From positions 1-64,000 of the forward strand of contig CAJYXJ010000015.1 of NCBI GenBank assembly GCA_913778085.1: DNA of 64,000 nucleotides, read 5' to 3'. This document shows, one piece after another, positions 29,141-39,169 of the stretch. A program made the position numbers and the translations under genes. Under the pieces are notes generated by a model that made no database searches, had not been told where the DNA came from, and saw only the letters and a program-made list of their open reading frames with translations. Each line of letters begins with the position of its first letter. Position 1 is the first letter of the stretch. This stretch comes from an uncultured Chryseobacterium sp. (GTDB taxonomy: Bacteria; Bacteroidota; Bacteroidia; Flavobacteriales; Weeksellaceae).

Positions 29141-31042
29141 ATGATTTCCCAGCAAGATTTTCAGGAACTGAAGCTTAAGACATTAAAACATTTTTGGGGC
29201 TACGATCATTTTCGTGATGCACAGGAAGCCATTATTGATTCTGTAATTAATAATAACGACACCCTTGTCCTGTTGCCTACAGGTGCAGGAAAGTCTCTAT
29301 GCTATCAGCTCCCCGCCCTGCTTAAGGAAGGAACCTGTCTTGTAATTTCTCCTCTGCTGGCCCTGATGAAAGACCAGGTAAATCAGTTAAAATCAAAAGG
29401 AATAGAAGCAGAATACCTGTCTTCCGAACTTGATGAATACGATGCGGAGACAATCTATGACCGTTGTAAAGAAGGTCTTACCAAAATATTATATATTTCT
29501 CCGGAGCGGATTACCAATAAACAGTTCCTTCAGCATATTGACGAAATCACCCTTTCTTTTATCGCAGTAGATGAAGCACACTGTATTTCGGAATGGGGGC
29601 AGGATTTCCGTCCCAGCTATCAGAATATAAAAGAATTCAGAAAAAATAATCCTGAAATCCACTGCCTGGCACTTACGGCAACTGCAACGCCGAAAGTGCT
29701 GGATGAAATTAAATTAAAACTGCAATTAAAAAATCCTGAGGTTTTTCAGAAAAGTTTTAAGCGGGATAATATTAAAATTTTTATGGAAGAAATTTCAGAT
29801 AAATTCCAGAAAGTATTTGATATTTTAAAATTCACCAATGAATCCGGAATCGTCTACGTAAGAACCAGAAGAGAAGCGGAACAGCTGAGTGAATTTCTAC
29901 AGAAGAATCAGCTTACCAATGTCGACTTTTTCCACGCGGGCTTATCCACCAAAGAGAAAAATACCAGGCAGCGGATCTGGAATACCAGTGATAATCATGT
30001 CCTGATTTCTACCAATGCTTTCGGAATGGGAATCGATAAGGATAACGTACGATTTGTGATCCACTACTCTCCTGCCCCGTCGATTGAAAACTATTATCAG
30101 GAAATCGGAAGATCCGGAAGGGACGGTAAAGAAAGTTTTGCATTTCTGCTTTGGAATACACAGGAAATCCTGAACTTTGATCAGATCCTTAAAAACCAGA
30201 TTCCTAACAAAGCGGAATTCCTGAAGATCATCACTTACCTATATTCTGTATTTCAGGTAGCAGAATTTGAACTCCCGGAAAAAATTTTTCCGCTCAACAT
30301 CAATGCAATCCATAATTTCACCAGGTTATCAACGGCTAAAATCAAAAATGTCTTGGGTTTCCTTCACAATCAGGAAATTATTTATTTTAACGATTACAAA
30401 AGCCTTTCGTCTCTCCAACTGATGATGGAAGCGGATGAAATCGATCAGCTGCCTAAAAAAGACGCCTACTTCCTGGAGCTGATGCTCCGTACCATTTCAG
30501 GAGTTACTACGCATAAAGTAATGTTCAGTGAACAGCAGGTAAGCAGTAAAATCGGGGTAAGCACGGAACTTATTAAGGAAAGACTGAAAGAACTTCACCA
30601 GAACGGCTATGTGGAATATGTAGACGGAGCCTTATCGAGCATTAAATTTTTAAAACCGAGGGACGAAAGATTAAACAGTTCCGTTTACTGGAAACTTTTT
30701 GAGCATATTCAGAAAAATAAAATTCAAAAATGGGAGGAAATGAAGTTTTTCCTCGAGGATAATCAGTACTGTAAAATGAAGCTGATCCTAAGCTATTTCG
30801 GTGAAAAAAATGCAAAGAATTGTGGACAGTGCTCCGTTTGTGAGAAAAATAAGCAGTCTATTTTTGGGAAGAATATTTCAAATCAGATCCTTAACCTGCT
30901 GGGCAAACGGCCGGCAACCATTGAAGAGCTGTCTATCCAGCTGAGCTATCATTCCAAAGAGAATATTCTGGAAAATCTGATTTTCCTTTTGGATACGGGA
31001 AAGATAAAGATGCTTAATTTCAGGACCTATGCGATTGCATAA
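29141..31042 (+). CDS. recQ: ATP-dependent DNA helicase RecQ
   Basis: A 633-residue superfamily 2 3'-5' helicase for recombination and repair. Walker A is LPTGAGKS (45-52), followed by VDEAHCISEWGQDFRPSY, LTATAT, and motifs V/VI FGMGIDKDNVRFVIH and QEIGRSGRDG. The RecQ zinc site is present as CKMKLIL...NCGQCSVCEK. The protein ends after a winged-helix-like region with a short tail and no clear HRDC domain. ATG 29141 is used because the longer frame runs through a terminator. Confidence 0.94.
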   Translation: MISQQDFQELKLKTLKHFWGYDHFRDAQEAIIDSVINNNDTLVLLPTGAGKSLCYQLPALLKEGTCLVISPLLALMKDQVNQLKSKGIEAEYLSSELDEYDAETIYDRCKEGLTKILYISPERITNKQFLQHIDEITLSFIAVDEAHCISEWGQDFRPSYQNIKEFRKNNPEIHCLALTATATPKVLDEIKLKLQLKNPEVFQKSFKRDNIKIFMEEISDKFQKVFDILKFTNESGIVYVRTRREAEQLSEFLQKNQLTNVDFFHAGLSTKEKNTRQRIWNTSDNHVLISTNAFGMGIDKDNVRFVIHYSPAPSIENYYQEIGRSGRDGKESFAFLLWNTQEILNFDQILKNQIPNKAEFLKIITYLYSVFQVAEFELPEKIFPLNINAIHNFTRLSTAKIKNVLGFLHNQEIIYFNDYKSLSSLQLMMEADEIDQLPKKDAYFLELMLRTISGVTTHKVMFSEQQVSSKIGVSTELIKERLKELHQNGYVEYVDGALSSIKFLKPRDERLNSSVYWKLFEHIQKNKIQKWEEMKFFLEDNQYCKMKLILSYFGEKNAKNCGQCSVCEKNKQSIFGKNISNQILNLLGKRPATIEELSIQLSYHSKENILENLIFLLDTGKIKMLNFRTYAIA

Positions 31043-31113
31043 ATTATGAGTAACGGATAATGGTTTATATTTAATAATAATTTTTTTAATTTTTAAACCT
31101 TTCTTAAAGAGCT

Positions 31114-31121
31114 TATCTTTG
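31114..31121 (+). promoter_or_regulatory. -7 element TATCTTTG of fmt
   Basis: Perfect TAnnTTTG ending 4 nt before the fmt ATG, predicting a leaderless or nearly leaderless transcript. Confidence 0.55.
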
Positions 31122-31125
31122 CAGC

Positions 31126-32073
31126 ATGAAATCATTGAAAGTCGTATTTTTAGGAACTCCGGGGTTTGCGAAAACGTCTCTGGAAGCCATTCACCAGTCT
31201 CACCATGAAGTTGTGGGTGTTGTAACGGTGGCAGATAAAGCGAGCGGACGCGGACAGAAAATCAGCCAGTCGCCGGTTAAAATTTTTGCAGTAGAAAATA
31301 ACCTTCCTGTTTTTCAGCCCGAAAAACTGAGGAATCCTGAATTCCTGGAAGAACTGAGAAAGCTGGAAGCGGATGTTTTCGTAGTGGTCGCTTTCAGAAT
31401 GATGCCGAAGGTTTTATTTGAAATGCCTAAAATGGGAACTTTCAACCTTCACGCTTCCCTCCTTCCCGATTACCGGGGAGCAGCTCCGATCAATTATGCG
31501 ATTATCAACGGTGAAGAAAAATCAGGAGCAACCACTTTCTTTATCAATGAAAAAATTGACGAAGGAAATATTCTGTTGCAGGAAGAATTAACGGTTTTGC
31601 CCGATGAAAATGCAGGAAGCCTTCACGACCGGCTCATGGCCATGGGTGCCAGGCTGGTGGTGAAAACCCTCGACGGACTTGCAGAAAATTCAATTGTCGA
31701 AAAACCGCAGCCGCAGGTGGAGTATCCGAAGAATGCCTTTAAGATCTTCAAGGAAGATACCCGAATCGACTGGACTAAAAATTCTAGAGAAATCCATCAG
31801 TTTATTCTGGGAATGTCGCCGTATCCCGCCGCTTTTACGACGTTGAAAATCGGAGAGGAAGAAAAAGGATTAAAGATTTTCGGTGGCAGATTTGAAATTT
31901 CAGAACACGGCAAACCGGCCGGAAGCCTTGACATTTCTAAGAATGAGTTTAAAATCTATACGGCAGACGGAATCTATTTTCCTGAAGAGCTGCAATTGGA
32001 AGGCAAAAAAAGAATGAACATCAAAGATTTCCTGAACGGATTCAGAAGCTTTGAACACATAAAAATGGCTTGA
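31126..32073 (+). CDS. fmt: Methionyl-tRNA formyltransferase
   Basis: A 315-residue enzyme that formylates initiator Met-tRNA with 10-formyl-THF. FLGTPGFAKTSLEAI opens the Rossmann-like domain; FNLHASLLPDYRGAAPINYAI contains the catalytic Asn-His pair and SLLPxYRG motif, with the conserved Asp in KIDEGNIL. The C-terminal OB-like tRNA-binding domain is present (TADGIYFPEELQLEGKKRM). Normal length. Confidence 0.96.
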   Translation: MKSLKVVFLGTPGFAKTSLEAIHQSHHEVVGVVTVADKASGRGQKISQSPVKIFAVENNLPVFQPEKLRNPEFLEELRKLEADVFVVVAFRMMPKVLFEMPKMGTFNLHASLLPDYRGAAPINYAIINGEEKSGATTFFINEKIDEGNILLQEELTVLPDENAGSLHDRLMAMGARLVVKTLDGLAENSIVEKPQPQVEYPKNAFKIFKEDTRIDWTKNSREIHQFILGMSPYPAAFTTLKIGEEEKGLKIFGGRFEISEHGKPAGSLDISKNEFKIYTADGIYFPEELQLEGKKRMNIKDFLNGFRSFEHIKMA

Positions 32074-32091
32074 TAAAATCAAGCCATTTTA
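32061..32091. terminator. Terminator overlapping fmt stop
   Basis: Arms AAAATGGCTTGA and TCAAGCCATTTT, 5-nt loop. The left arm contains the fmt stop codon. T-rich on both strands. Confidence 0.75.
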
Positions 32092-32097
32092 TATGTT

Positions 32098-32187
32098 GTC
32101 AATAGTGAATTTTGCTTCGCAAGTCAATATTGAATTTTTAAACCTGCAAAAAATTGACAAGCGCAGCGAATTCACTATTTACCATTC
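32098..32187. repeat. Inverted intergenic repeat (TTGCTTCGC family)
   Basis: AATAGTGAATTTTGCTTCGC at the left faces AGCGAATTCACTATT at the right, flanking GTCAATATTGAA-type sequence. Related pieces (ATTCACTTGCGAAGCAAAATTCAC, GTCAATTTGCTTCGC) occur at 39770-39840, 40100-40130 and 40385-40610. It looks like a dispersed non-coding palindromic repeat family of this genome. Confidence 0.6.
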
Positions 32188-32190
32188 ACT

Positions 32191-33312
32191 TTATAGCTGC
32201 ACCATCTCCGTCACCTCAACATCATATCCTCCAACCTGAGGCTTGATGTTCGGATTCTGGGTGATTACCTTAAATTTATTAATTCCTAAATTCTTCAAAA
32301 TCTGTGTTCCGATTCCATAATCCCTGTAATTGAATGCCAGGGTCGGATGCTGTTGCTGTCCGTCCTGATAATTCAGGAACTGCTGTAGCTTTTTCAGGGT
32401 ATTTTCAGAATTTGAAACATTGTTGATAAAAATAATGGCTCCTTTCCCGGCTTCATTTACCATATGGGTTACTTTTTCCAGCAAAGGTTTTTCCCCGTTG
32501 TTTAATCTCGTTAGCACATCAAAATACGAATCGGAAGACTGTACCCTTACCAAAACCGGTTCGTTTACCGTCCAGCTTCCTTTCGTTAAAGCAAAATGGA
32601 TCTGATCATTGGAGGTTTCCCTGAAAGCATAGAACTCGAAATCACCGTAAGCGGTCTTTACTTTTCTTTCTTCAAGCCTTTCAATCAGGTTTCCTTTTTT
32701 AAGCTGATAATGGATCAGGTCTTCGATGGAAACAATTTTCAGATCATGTTTCTGTGCAAGAGCATATAGCTCCGGCAAACGCGACATGGATCCGTCTTCA
32801 TTCATGATCTCGCAGATCACCCCTCCTTCTTTCAGACCCGCCAGACACGTTAAATCGATGGCTGCTTCGGTATGTCCTGCTCTTTTGAGAACACCCCCTT
32901 TTCTTGCGCGAAGCGGGAAGATATGTCCCGGCCTCATAAAATCGGTCGGCTTGGAATTTTCATCCATTAAGGCAAGAATGGTTTTCGCCCGGTCGGCTGC
33001 TGAAATTCCGGTAGAGGTTCCGTTGCCCAAAAGGTCTACTGAAACGGTGAATGCCGTTTCTTTAGGATCGCTGCTTCGGCTTACCATCACTTCAAGGCCC
33101 AGTTCGTCACATCTTTTTTCAGGAAGCGGCATACAGATCAGCCCTCTTCCGTGAAGCGCCATGAAATTGATAATTTCAGGAGTCGTCAGTTCGGCAGCAC
33201 AAAGAAAATCGCCTTCGTTTTCCCTGTCTTCATCATCTACTACTATGATTATTTTACCATTTTTAAGGTCTTCGATGGCCTCGGGAATAGTATTTAACTT
33301 AATATCAGACAT
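32191..33312 (-). CDS. ribB: 3,4-dihydroxy-2-butanone-4-phosphate synthase with degenerate GTP cyclohydrolase II domain
   Basis: A 373-residue RibBA-shaped protein of riboflavin synthesis. The N-terminal DHBP synthase domain is intact: [11 protein letters not shown] (26-36), [11 protein letters not shown], and [28 protein letters not shown]. The C-terminal half has the outline of GTP cyclohydrolase II, but where the zinc site should read C-x10-C-x-C it has [15 protein letters not shown] (255-269), with no cysteines, and the catalytic region is eroded. So only the RibB reaction is supported; a separate RibA must supply the GTP branch. This resembles the RibBX hybrids described in other bacteria. 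Confidence 0.9.
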   Translation of the reverse strand: MSDIKLNTIPEAIEDLKNGKIIIVVDDEDRENEGDFLCAAELTTPEIINFMALHGRGLICMPLPEKRCDELGLEVMVSRSSDPKETAFTVSVDLLGNGTSTGISAADRAKTILALMDENSKPTDFMRPGHIFPLRARKGGVLKRAGHTEAAIDLTCLAGLKEGGVICEIMNEDGSMSRLPELYALAQKHDLKIVSIEDLIHYQLKKGNLIERLEERKVKTAYGDFEFYAFRETSNDQIHFALTKGSWTVNEPVLVRVQSSDSYFDVLTRLNNGEKPLLEKVTHMVNEAGKGAIIFINNVSNSENTLKKLQQFLNYQDGQQQHPTLAFNYRDYGIGTQILKNLGINKFKVITQNPNIKPQVGGYDVEVTEMVQL

Positions 33313-33332
33313 TTTTACTTTTTAAATTTTCA

Positions 33333-33340
33333 CAAAGATA
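33333..33340 (-). promoter_or_regulatory. -7 element TATCTTTG of ribB
   Basis: On the minus strand TATCTTTG lies 20 nt before the ribB ATG. No FMN riboswitch-like structure fits in the short leader. Confidence 0.5.
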
Positions 33341-33381
33341 CTTATAAAAACAGGCATCTTCCAATTAATATAAACTCTTTA

Positions 33382-34386
33382 TTATTCGCCAAATACAGCG
33401 TTTTTTGCTTTTCTGAAAATATGATAAGAGGCCAGCCTTTTCTGATGGTCGTAGATGTGGGAGTTGATCATCAGCTCATCTACCTTAAACCTTTCCTGAA
33501 AATTTTTTAGCTGTTCTTCAATTTCAGACTGATCTCCGATCAAAGTATATTTGAGTTTCTGCAACACCATTGATCTTTCCATCGGCGACCAAATATCATC
33601 CATATTGTCTACCGGCGGTGCAAACGGCTTCCTGTCGTTCCGGATAATGTTGATGAATGCCTGGAATAAAGTAGTGGACATTCGGTGTGCTTCTTCGGAA
33701 GTCTCTGCAGCCACTCCGTTGATGCATGCGATAATGTAGGGCCGATCCAGGTATTTCGACGGTTCGAAATGTTCCCTATAAATATTGAAGGCCATTTCCA
33801 TCTGCTCCGGTGCAAAATGCCCGGCAAAGGCATAGGGTAATCCCAACTCTGCTGCCAGAAAAGCACTGTCTGTGCTGGACCCGAGAATGTACAGCGGAAT
33901 ATCCAACCCTTCTCCAGGAATAGCCCGTACCAAAGCACTTGAATTTTCTGTGGAGAAATATTTCTGCAGCTCCAGGATCTGCCTTGGAAACTGCTCGTTG
34001 ATAATCGCCGGATTTCTTCCCAAAGCCTGGGCCGTAAGACCATCTGTTCCGGGAGCCCTTCCCAAACCGAGATCAATCCTTCCCGGGAAAAGGGATTCCA
34101 GGGTTCCGAATTGTTCCGCAATAACCAAGGAGCTGTGATTAGGAAGCATAATCCCTCCCGATCCAACTCTTATTTTTTTAGTTCCATTGGCAATAAAGCC
34201 GATCAGTACCGAAGTGGCCGAGCTGGCAATACTTTCCATATTATGGTGCTCCGCAAGCCAGAACCTTTTATAATCTAAACTTTCAGCATGGTTGGCAAGA
34301 GACAGGCTGTCCTGAAAGGTGTCGTGAACAGTTTTTCCCTGCTTTACCGGCGCAAGATCCAATACTGATATTTCAAAATTTTTCAT
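33382..34386 (-). CDS. Luciferase-like (LLM class) flavin oxidoreductase
   Basis: A 334-residue protein of the bacterial luciferase-like monooxygenase superfamily. [19 protein letters not shown] and [40 protein letters not shown] are the landmarks of the MsnO8/YhbW subgroup, which use reduced FMN or F420-like flavins. No flavin reductase is adjacent. Substrate unknown. Single gene with its own promoter. Confidence 0.88.
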   Translation of the reverse strand: MKNFEISVLDLAPVKQGKTVHDTFQDSLSLANHAESLDYKRFWLAEHHNMESIASSATSVLIGFIANGTKKIRVGSGGIMLPNHSSLVIAEQFGTLESLFPGRIDLGLGRAPGTDGLTAQALGRNPAIINEQFPRQILELQKYFSTENSSALVRAIPGEGLDIPLYILGSSTDSAFLAAELGLPYAFAGHFAPEQMEMAFNIYREHFEPSKYLDRPYIIACINGVAAETSEEAHRMSTTLFQAFINIIRNDRKPFAPPVDNMDDIWSPMERSMVLQKLKYTLIGDQSEIEEQLKNFQERFKVDELMINSHIYDHQKRLASYHIFRKAKNAVFGE

Positions 34387-34414
34387 ACGATCTATTTTAG
34401 TTTCAAAAACTGAA

Positions 34415-34422
34415 CAAAGATA
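34415..34422 (-). promoter_or_regulatory. -7 element TATCTTTG of LLM gene
   Basis: Perfect TAnnTTTG on the minus strand, 28 nt upstream of the ATG at 34386. Confidence 0.5.
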
Positions 34423-34756
34423 AGGCTAATAAAACTCATTAGTTACTTTTTGTAATTGATAGGATTGATGGTGACGGAAAGGGAAAAGCTATTGGGAAAT
34501 GGCTGTGTTCAAGTTTAAAGATATTTTATATATTTACTGAATTACTTTACTAACAATCAAAATCAAGCATACTGTTTTAATTTTTCTGACAGAAATTATG
34601 ACCAATACCGTCAGTACACTTTTAAAAATTATACATTTTCATAATGACGATCTATTTTGAGCAATCTGCTCTCTTGAAATCATAGATGCTATTCTGATTT
34701 TTATAATTTATTTACTGATCAAAAATTTAAAAATTTTCTAAACTGATAAGGGTATC
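34423..34756. other. Gene-free AT-rich interval
   Basis: Only very short frames (the longest rightward ATG frame I followed gives 20 codons). No hairpin, repeat or consensus promoter recognised. Confidence 0.4.
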
Positions 34757-35329
34757 ATGAAAAAATTCACTTTACAATTAGGTTTAATATTGATTCTATT
34801 TTTAATTATCAATACCTCCTATTTTTGGGAAGGTGAATTAGGATTATTATCTATAGTTGCCCTACTTATGGCCTTTATCATCTATTTCATTTTATTTGTA
34901 GAATTTGTAAGGCAGCTTTATATTTCATTTAAAAATAAATTCACTGAAGAAAAAAGAAACCTTCTTATTATATGTATGCTTTCCTGCCTAGTTTTAATTA
35001 TGCTCAAGCCAGAAGGACTTATCAATTTTGAAAATTTGTTAGAAGGAAAAGACCGCTTTTTTGCCCAAGCCGAAGGAGCCGCCAATTGTACGACTACATT
35101 AAAATTAAAGGATAACAAAAAATTCATTTATGAAAGCATTTGTTTTGGGATAAAACGCATTAAAGGCGGATACACAATTATAAATGATACTGTTTATTTT
35201 AATTCAAGAAAGACATTTCAATATACATATGGTATTATTGATAAAAAGGAAAATATAATCAGGCTTTACAGGAGTAAATCTGATAATAAACCTTATGGAA
35301 TTCCAATTTTGAGAAGTTTTAAAAATTAA
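34757..35329 (+). CDS. Hypothetical membrane protein
   Basis: A 190-residue protein with three hydrophobic helices (about residues 5-21, 27-50 and 70-85), then a ~100-residue soluble domain with many Lys, Tyr and Asn (GGYTIINDTVYFNSRKTFQ). No family recognised. The stop codon TAA overlaps the next ATG by one base (TAATG), so it is translationally coupled to an endonuclease/phosphatase-family gene. Composition is more AT-rich than that partner. Confidence 0.75.
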   Translation: MKKFTLQLGLILILFLIINTSYFWEGELGLLSIVALLMAFIIYFILFVEFVRQLYISFKNKFTEEKRNLLIICMLSCLVLIMLKPEGLINFENLLEGKDRFFAQAEGAANCTTTLKLKDNKKFIYESICFGIKRIKGGYTIINDTVYFNSRKTFQYTYGIIDKKENIIRLYRSKSDNKPYGIPILRSFKN

Positions 35330-36027
35330 TGAAAATCGCTACTTTAAACATCGACTGGGCCAGGAAAAAGAATCCCCAGAAAACCGCAGCATTCCTGAAC
35401 GGGTTTAATTTCGATTTCCTTATTCTAACCGAAGCCGTTGATCTGGATCTTGAAAGGTTTCCCTATAAATATCCCTGCTCGCCTATTCCGGAACACACGG
35501 TCTATGAAAACCTCAACTACACGGAGTATCTGAAAGGCGAAAAAGCTTTCCGGACGATTCTGTATTCTAAAATTCCCTGCTCGAAAAAATATCCGGTGAC
35601 GGATGATAAAACCAACCTTGCTCTGGAGTTTGAAACGGCATTGGGGAATATTGTATTCTACTGCACCATTATCGGAACCTGGTTCAAGCGCCAGCCTTTT
35701 GCGGATAACGAATTGCACAATACCATTTCAGATTGCAGACGGATTCATGCAGAAAACCCCAACCTCTTTATTGTCGGCGATTTCAATACTTCCTTTAAAA
35801 CAGGCGAAGAAAGATTATCCATCAGTTCCAAAATTACGGAAGCCCTGAACAGTTTTTTTCTGGATTTAAAAGTAAAGACTATTACTTCGGAAATTGAAAA
35901 TAACATTGATCACATTGTGGTTCCTGAAAGTTTTGCCGATTATACGATTGAAACAGGAATTTTTGCAGAGAAAAACCTGGTCAGTGATCATCAGGGGATC
36001 ATTGTTTCCTTTAAAGGGTTTAAATAG
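35329..36027 (+). CDS. Endonuclease/exonuclease/phosphatase family protein
   Basis: A 232-residue protein starting KIATLNIDWARKK, the first EEP-fold motif with the Asn metal ligand. DFLILTEAVD supplies the Glu, IVGDFNTSF the Asp-Asn pair, and NLVSDHQGIIVSF the final Asp-His, so the active site is complete. Could be a DNA repair nuclease or a phosphodiesterase; no signal peptide. Coupled to the upstream membrane protein. Confidence 0.85.
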   Translation: MKIATLNIDWARKKNPQKTAAFLNGFNFDFLILTEAVDLDLERFPYKYPCSPIPEHTVYENLNYTEYLKGEKAFRTILYSKIPCSKKYPVTDDKTNLALEFETALGNIVFYCTIIGTWFKRQPFADNELHNTISDCRRIHAENPNLFIVGDFNTSFKTGEERLSISSKITEALNSFFLDLKVKTITSEIENNIDHIVVPESFADYTIETGIFAEKNLVSDHQGIIVSFKGFK

Positions 36028-36082
36028 TAATTAATTCTATTTTTACCGCCAATTTATTAATATTGCAGTATAATTTAAAACC

Positions 36083-36526
36083 ATGAAATCAAAGATTATT
36101 TTCCTTTTTATTGCCTTGCTGCCTTTAACAGGCTGTAATTTTAATCAATTCTATAAAGACCGTGAATCCGACAAAGCCGATGGCGAAAAAGTACCTCAGA
36201 AGTTTTACTGGGAAATTCGATACGGTGGAAATCAGGATGACATTTACAAACTGTTCGGAAAAAAATTTTTTAGCGTAACAAGCAAAGAAAAACTTATAGA
36301 ACTTTTAAATGTAACCGGAAAGATCGGCCCGGTACAGGATTACAATCTTTCTCACTGGGAAACATTAGTCGTAAAAGGCAGCAATCCTAAAAGTGAATAT
36401 CTTTTTATCTATGATGTTAATAGAGGTACGGAAAAAACAAAAGAAACTTTTACCTTAGAAAAAGACGAAAACGGCGAAATAAAAATTGTGGGGTACCACA
36501 TCAATCAGGATATGCTGAACAAATAA
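36083..36526 (+). CDS. Hypothetical lipoprotein
   Basis: A 147-residue protein with a signal peptide ending PLTGC, a good lipobox at Cys18. The mature part is unrecognised (KFYWEIRYGGNQDDIYKLFG). A terminator overlaps its stop codon. Possibly transcribed with the two genes before it (55-nt gap). Confidence 0.75.
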   Translation: MKSKIIFLFIALLPLTGCNFNQFYKDRESDKADGEKVPQKFYWEIRYGGNQDDIYKLFGKKFFSVTSKEKLIELLNVTGKIGPVQDYNLSHWETLVVKGSNPKSEYLFIYDVNRGTEKTKETFTLEKDENGEIKIVGYHINQDMLNK

Positions 36527-36565
36527 AAAACGGTCGGTAATTGATGAAATTACTGACCGTTTTTA
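36526..36565. terminator. Strong bidirectional terminator
   Basis: Arms AAAAACGGTCGGTAATT and AATTACTGACCGTTTTT (one mismatch) around a 4-nt core; serves the convergent lipoprotein and lipocalin-like genes. Confidence 0.85.
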
Positions 36566-36583
36566 AATTCTCTTCAGAAGACG

Positions 36584-36955
36584 TTATTTTTCTTTGCTAT
36601 AACGTTTAAAAACCTGTTTTTCTTTACCTTCCTTTTTGTTTTGAATCACCAAAACATCTTTACTCAGTTCCTGGATTTCAAAAATTTTTTCTTTTCCCAA
36701 TAAAGTAATTCTAAGATTTCCTTTGGTTCTTTCAATTTTAAAAGGTCCCGTCATCCCGCCAATCATTCCATTAGATGCCTCATCAATCATTTCCAGACTT
36801 GCCGTGCTGTCTTTTTTAAAGGTAAATATTCCGGTGGAATTGCTGTTCGCAATCGATTTTTGCGACCATGAGCCAATCAGTAAATCATAATTGAATTTGG
36901 AACTATGATCTGCATTCAGCAAAAAAACAAATAGAAAAGTAAATAAATATTTCAT
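36584..36955 (-). CDS. Small secreted lipocalin-like protein
   Basis: A 123-residue protein with a signal peptide (1-15) and a mature part resembling the lipocalin-like domains of Bacteroidota: LLIGSWSQKSIANS near the start (GxW motif), then alternating strands with MTGPFKIERTKGNLRIT. Ligand unknown. Confidence 0.65.
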   Translation of the reverse strand: MKYLFTFLFVFLLNADHSSKFNYDLLIGSWSQKSIANSNSTGIFTFKKDSTASLEMIDEASNGMIGGMTGPFKIERTKGNLRITLLGKEKIFEIQELSKDVLVIQNKKEGKEKQVFKRYSKEK

Positions 36956-37036
36956 TGTAATTAGGTTTAAGACTTAAAAATATGAAAATTAATCAGCAAT
37001 TTATTTATCCCACTTTTGATTTGATATCCAAATTTT

Positions 37037-39163
37037 TTATTTCGATTTCTCTTTCAAATACGTAAAATGATTAATCAAAATTCGGATTTCATTGAATTCA
37101 AAATGGCTCGGCAGCGCATTCTTCCATTCCGTTAAAGTTTCCTTCGGATCTTTATAGAAAAGCTCTTCAAAGGCTTTGATCTTATCGGAAGTAATCACCC
37201 TTGAAATATCCAGCAGGCCCTGTTCGGCAAACTTTGCAAGGTGCCCGATCACCGTTTCTTTAACCAGGCCTCTTTCCAGAGCGATTTCTGCAATGGTTTT
37301 TCCCTGTTCAAACAACTGGAACGTAAGAACCTGGGAAGGAACTTTGGCAATTTTCATGCTTACTTCCTGGTTGTTCTTTTCATCCAGCAATTTAGTTTCC
37401 AGCAAATGGATATCCTTCAGGCTGTTCAGGTATTCTTCAATATCTTCCAGCCAAACCCTAAATTCTTCGTTGTATTGTTTCAGGCCTTTGGTTCCTTTGA
37501 TCTCTGCATAAAAATCCTTTAGCGGACTAAAAATTTTATCCCGGATTTCGGTAAAAAAGAAATTAACGGCACCTTTGGTTTTGCTTTCAATCTCAGACCA
37601 CTCCTCTTTCTGTTCAATAAAATTATTGACTTTCTGAGAAATAACCCGTTGCAGTTTTTCGTAAATTTTTCCCAGGTTTACGATCTCATGCTTCAACTGA
37701 AGATAAAGCTGGTTGGTTTTTACATGATCAATGCTTCTGGTAGCCACTGATAGTTTGTTCCACTCCTCCACTTCATTTAAAAACCACAGGCAATCAATCG
37801 TACGAAGGACCTTTTTAACGCTGTAATCGTATTTTTCGTTATTGAGAATGGCTTCTACCTTATCATTGGCTACCGTATCGGTATGGAAAGACAGGATCCT
37901 GTTATCTTTGAAAATAACTTCCGGCGTTATCCTGGATTTTAAAACAATTCCCTCCAGGGTACGGCAACGCGACAAGGCGACATATACCTGACCCGCTGTA
38001 AAACTTTTTCCGGCATCGATGATTACCCGGTCAAAGGTAAGCCCCTGGCTTTTATGGATCGTTACCGCCCAGGCCAGCTTGATGGGGAACTGCTCAAAAC
38101 TTCCCAATACTTCTTCCTTGATGTTTTTATCGGTGTCCAGGAAATATTTTTTCTGTTCCCAGACCTCTCTTTTTACCGTAATTTCACGTTCGCTTCCGTC
38201 GAGGATCACTTTGATTTCGTTTTCATCCAGCGCGGAAATTTCTCCCAGCTTTCCGTTGAAATACCGTTTTTCCCCGGAAACATCGTTCCGGATAAACATG
38301 ATCTGGGCACCGATCTTCAGATCGAGGAACTGCTCGTTCGGAAACTGGTTTTCCCTGAATTCCCCGAAAAGCTTGGCTTCGTAGGTCTTGGCTGTGATTT
38401 TAATTTCATCCAGCTTTTCCTGATTGATGTCGTCGGCCATTTTGTTGTGCGAACACAGGTAAACGTAGGGTTCGTCTTCCGAACTGAAGCCCGGGTCGTA
38501 CCTTTCATTCAGTTTTTCAAAATCGATATTGGCCACGTCGCCGTCCCGGATCGCATTCAGGATGGCCAGGAAATCCTCATCGGACTGACGGTAAACTTTG
38601 GTAAGCTCAATGGTAATCAGTGGAATTTCCTTGATCGCATGGCTGTCGAAAAAGAATGGGGAATGATAATACATTTTTAAGATATGCTCATCCCGCACCA
38701 CCGGAGGAAGCTGATACAGGTCTCCGATAAACAGCATCTGCACGCCACCGAAACGCTGGTTATTCCTCCGGATAAATCTTAAAGAAAAATCCATCATGTC
38801 CAGGACATCGGCCCTAAGCATCGAAACCTCATCAATGATAATGATCTCCACTTCGCGGAGAAGCTTTAATTTATCTTTCCGGTATTTGAAATGCGGCATC
38901 AGGTCGGCAATATTATTGGCCAGACTGGTGTCGATCCGTTCCGTAGTGGGTAAAAAGGTTCTCAGCGGAAGCCCGAACATCGAATGGATGGTAACGCCAC
39001 CTGCATTGATCGCTGCAATCCCGGTAGGAGCAACAACAATGTGTTTTTTTCGGGTGCGCTTTACAAAATCATTAAGGAAGGTGGTCTTTCCCGTTCCTGC
39101 TTTTCCCGTTAAAAATACGCTTCGGTTAGTGTGTTCCAGTAAGTCAAAAAAATGATTGTTCAT
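37037..39163 (-). CDS. Pif1/RecD-like helicase with C-terminal helix-turn-helix
   Basis: A 708-residue superfamily 1 helicase from ATG 39163 (a TTG at 39172 overlaps the promoter). Walker A is GKAGTGKT (20-27), then APTGIAAINAGGVTIHSMFG, IIIDEVSML, and GDLYQLPPV as in Pif1; the UvrD-like C-terminal motif is AWAVTIHKSQGLTFDRVIID with VALSRCRTLEG. After ~residue 420 comes a helical region, then a domain with LFEQGKTIAEIALERGLVKETVIGHLAKFAEQG, the HTH_40 domain that often ends such helicases. Likely a 5'-3' helicase for genome maintenance, cytosolic. Confidence 0.9.
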   Translation of the reverse strand: MNNHFFDLLEHTNRSVFLTGKAGTGKTTFLNDFVKRTRKKHIVVAPTGIAAINAGGVTIHSMFGLPLRTFLPTTERIDTSLANNIADLMPHFKYRKDKLKLLREVEIIIIDEVSMLRADVLDMMDFSLRFIRRNNQRFGGVQMLFIGDLYQLPPVVRDEHILKMYYHSPFFFDSHAIKEIPLITIELTKVYRQSDEDFLAILNAIRDGDVANIDFEKLNERYDPGFSSEDEPYVYLCSHNKMADDINQEKLDEIKITAKTYEAKLFGEFRENQFPNEQFLDLKIGAQIMFIRNDVSGEKRYFNGKLGEISALDENEIKVILDGSEREITVKREVWEQKKYFLDTDKNIKEEVLGSFEQFPIKLAWAVTIHKSQGLTFDRVIIDAGKSFTAGQVYVALSRCRTLEGIVLKSRITPEVIFKDNRILSFHTDTVANDKVEAILNNEKYDYSVKKVLRTIDCLWFLNEVEEWNKLSVATRSIDHVKTNQLYLQLKHEIVNLGKIYEKLQRVISQKVNNFIEQKEEWSEIESKTKGAVNFFFTEIRDKIFSPLKDFYAEIKGTKGLKQYNEEFRVWLEDIEEYLNSLKDIHLLETKLLDEKNNQEVSMKIAKVPSQVLTFQLFEQGKTIAEIALERGLVKETVIGHLAKFAEQGLLDISRVITSDKIKAFEELFYKDPKETLTEWKNALPSHFEFNEIRILINHFTYLKEKSK

Positions 39164-39169
39164 CGCTGC

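Noticed and set aside
32191-33312. FMN riboswitch before ribB
   Set aside because: The leader after the -7 element is only about 13 nt, too short for an RFN element.
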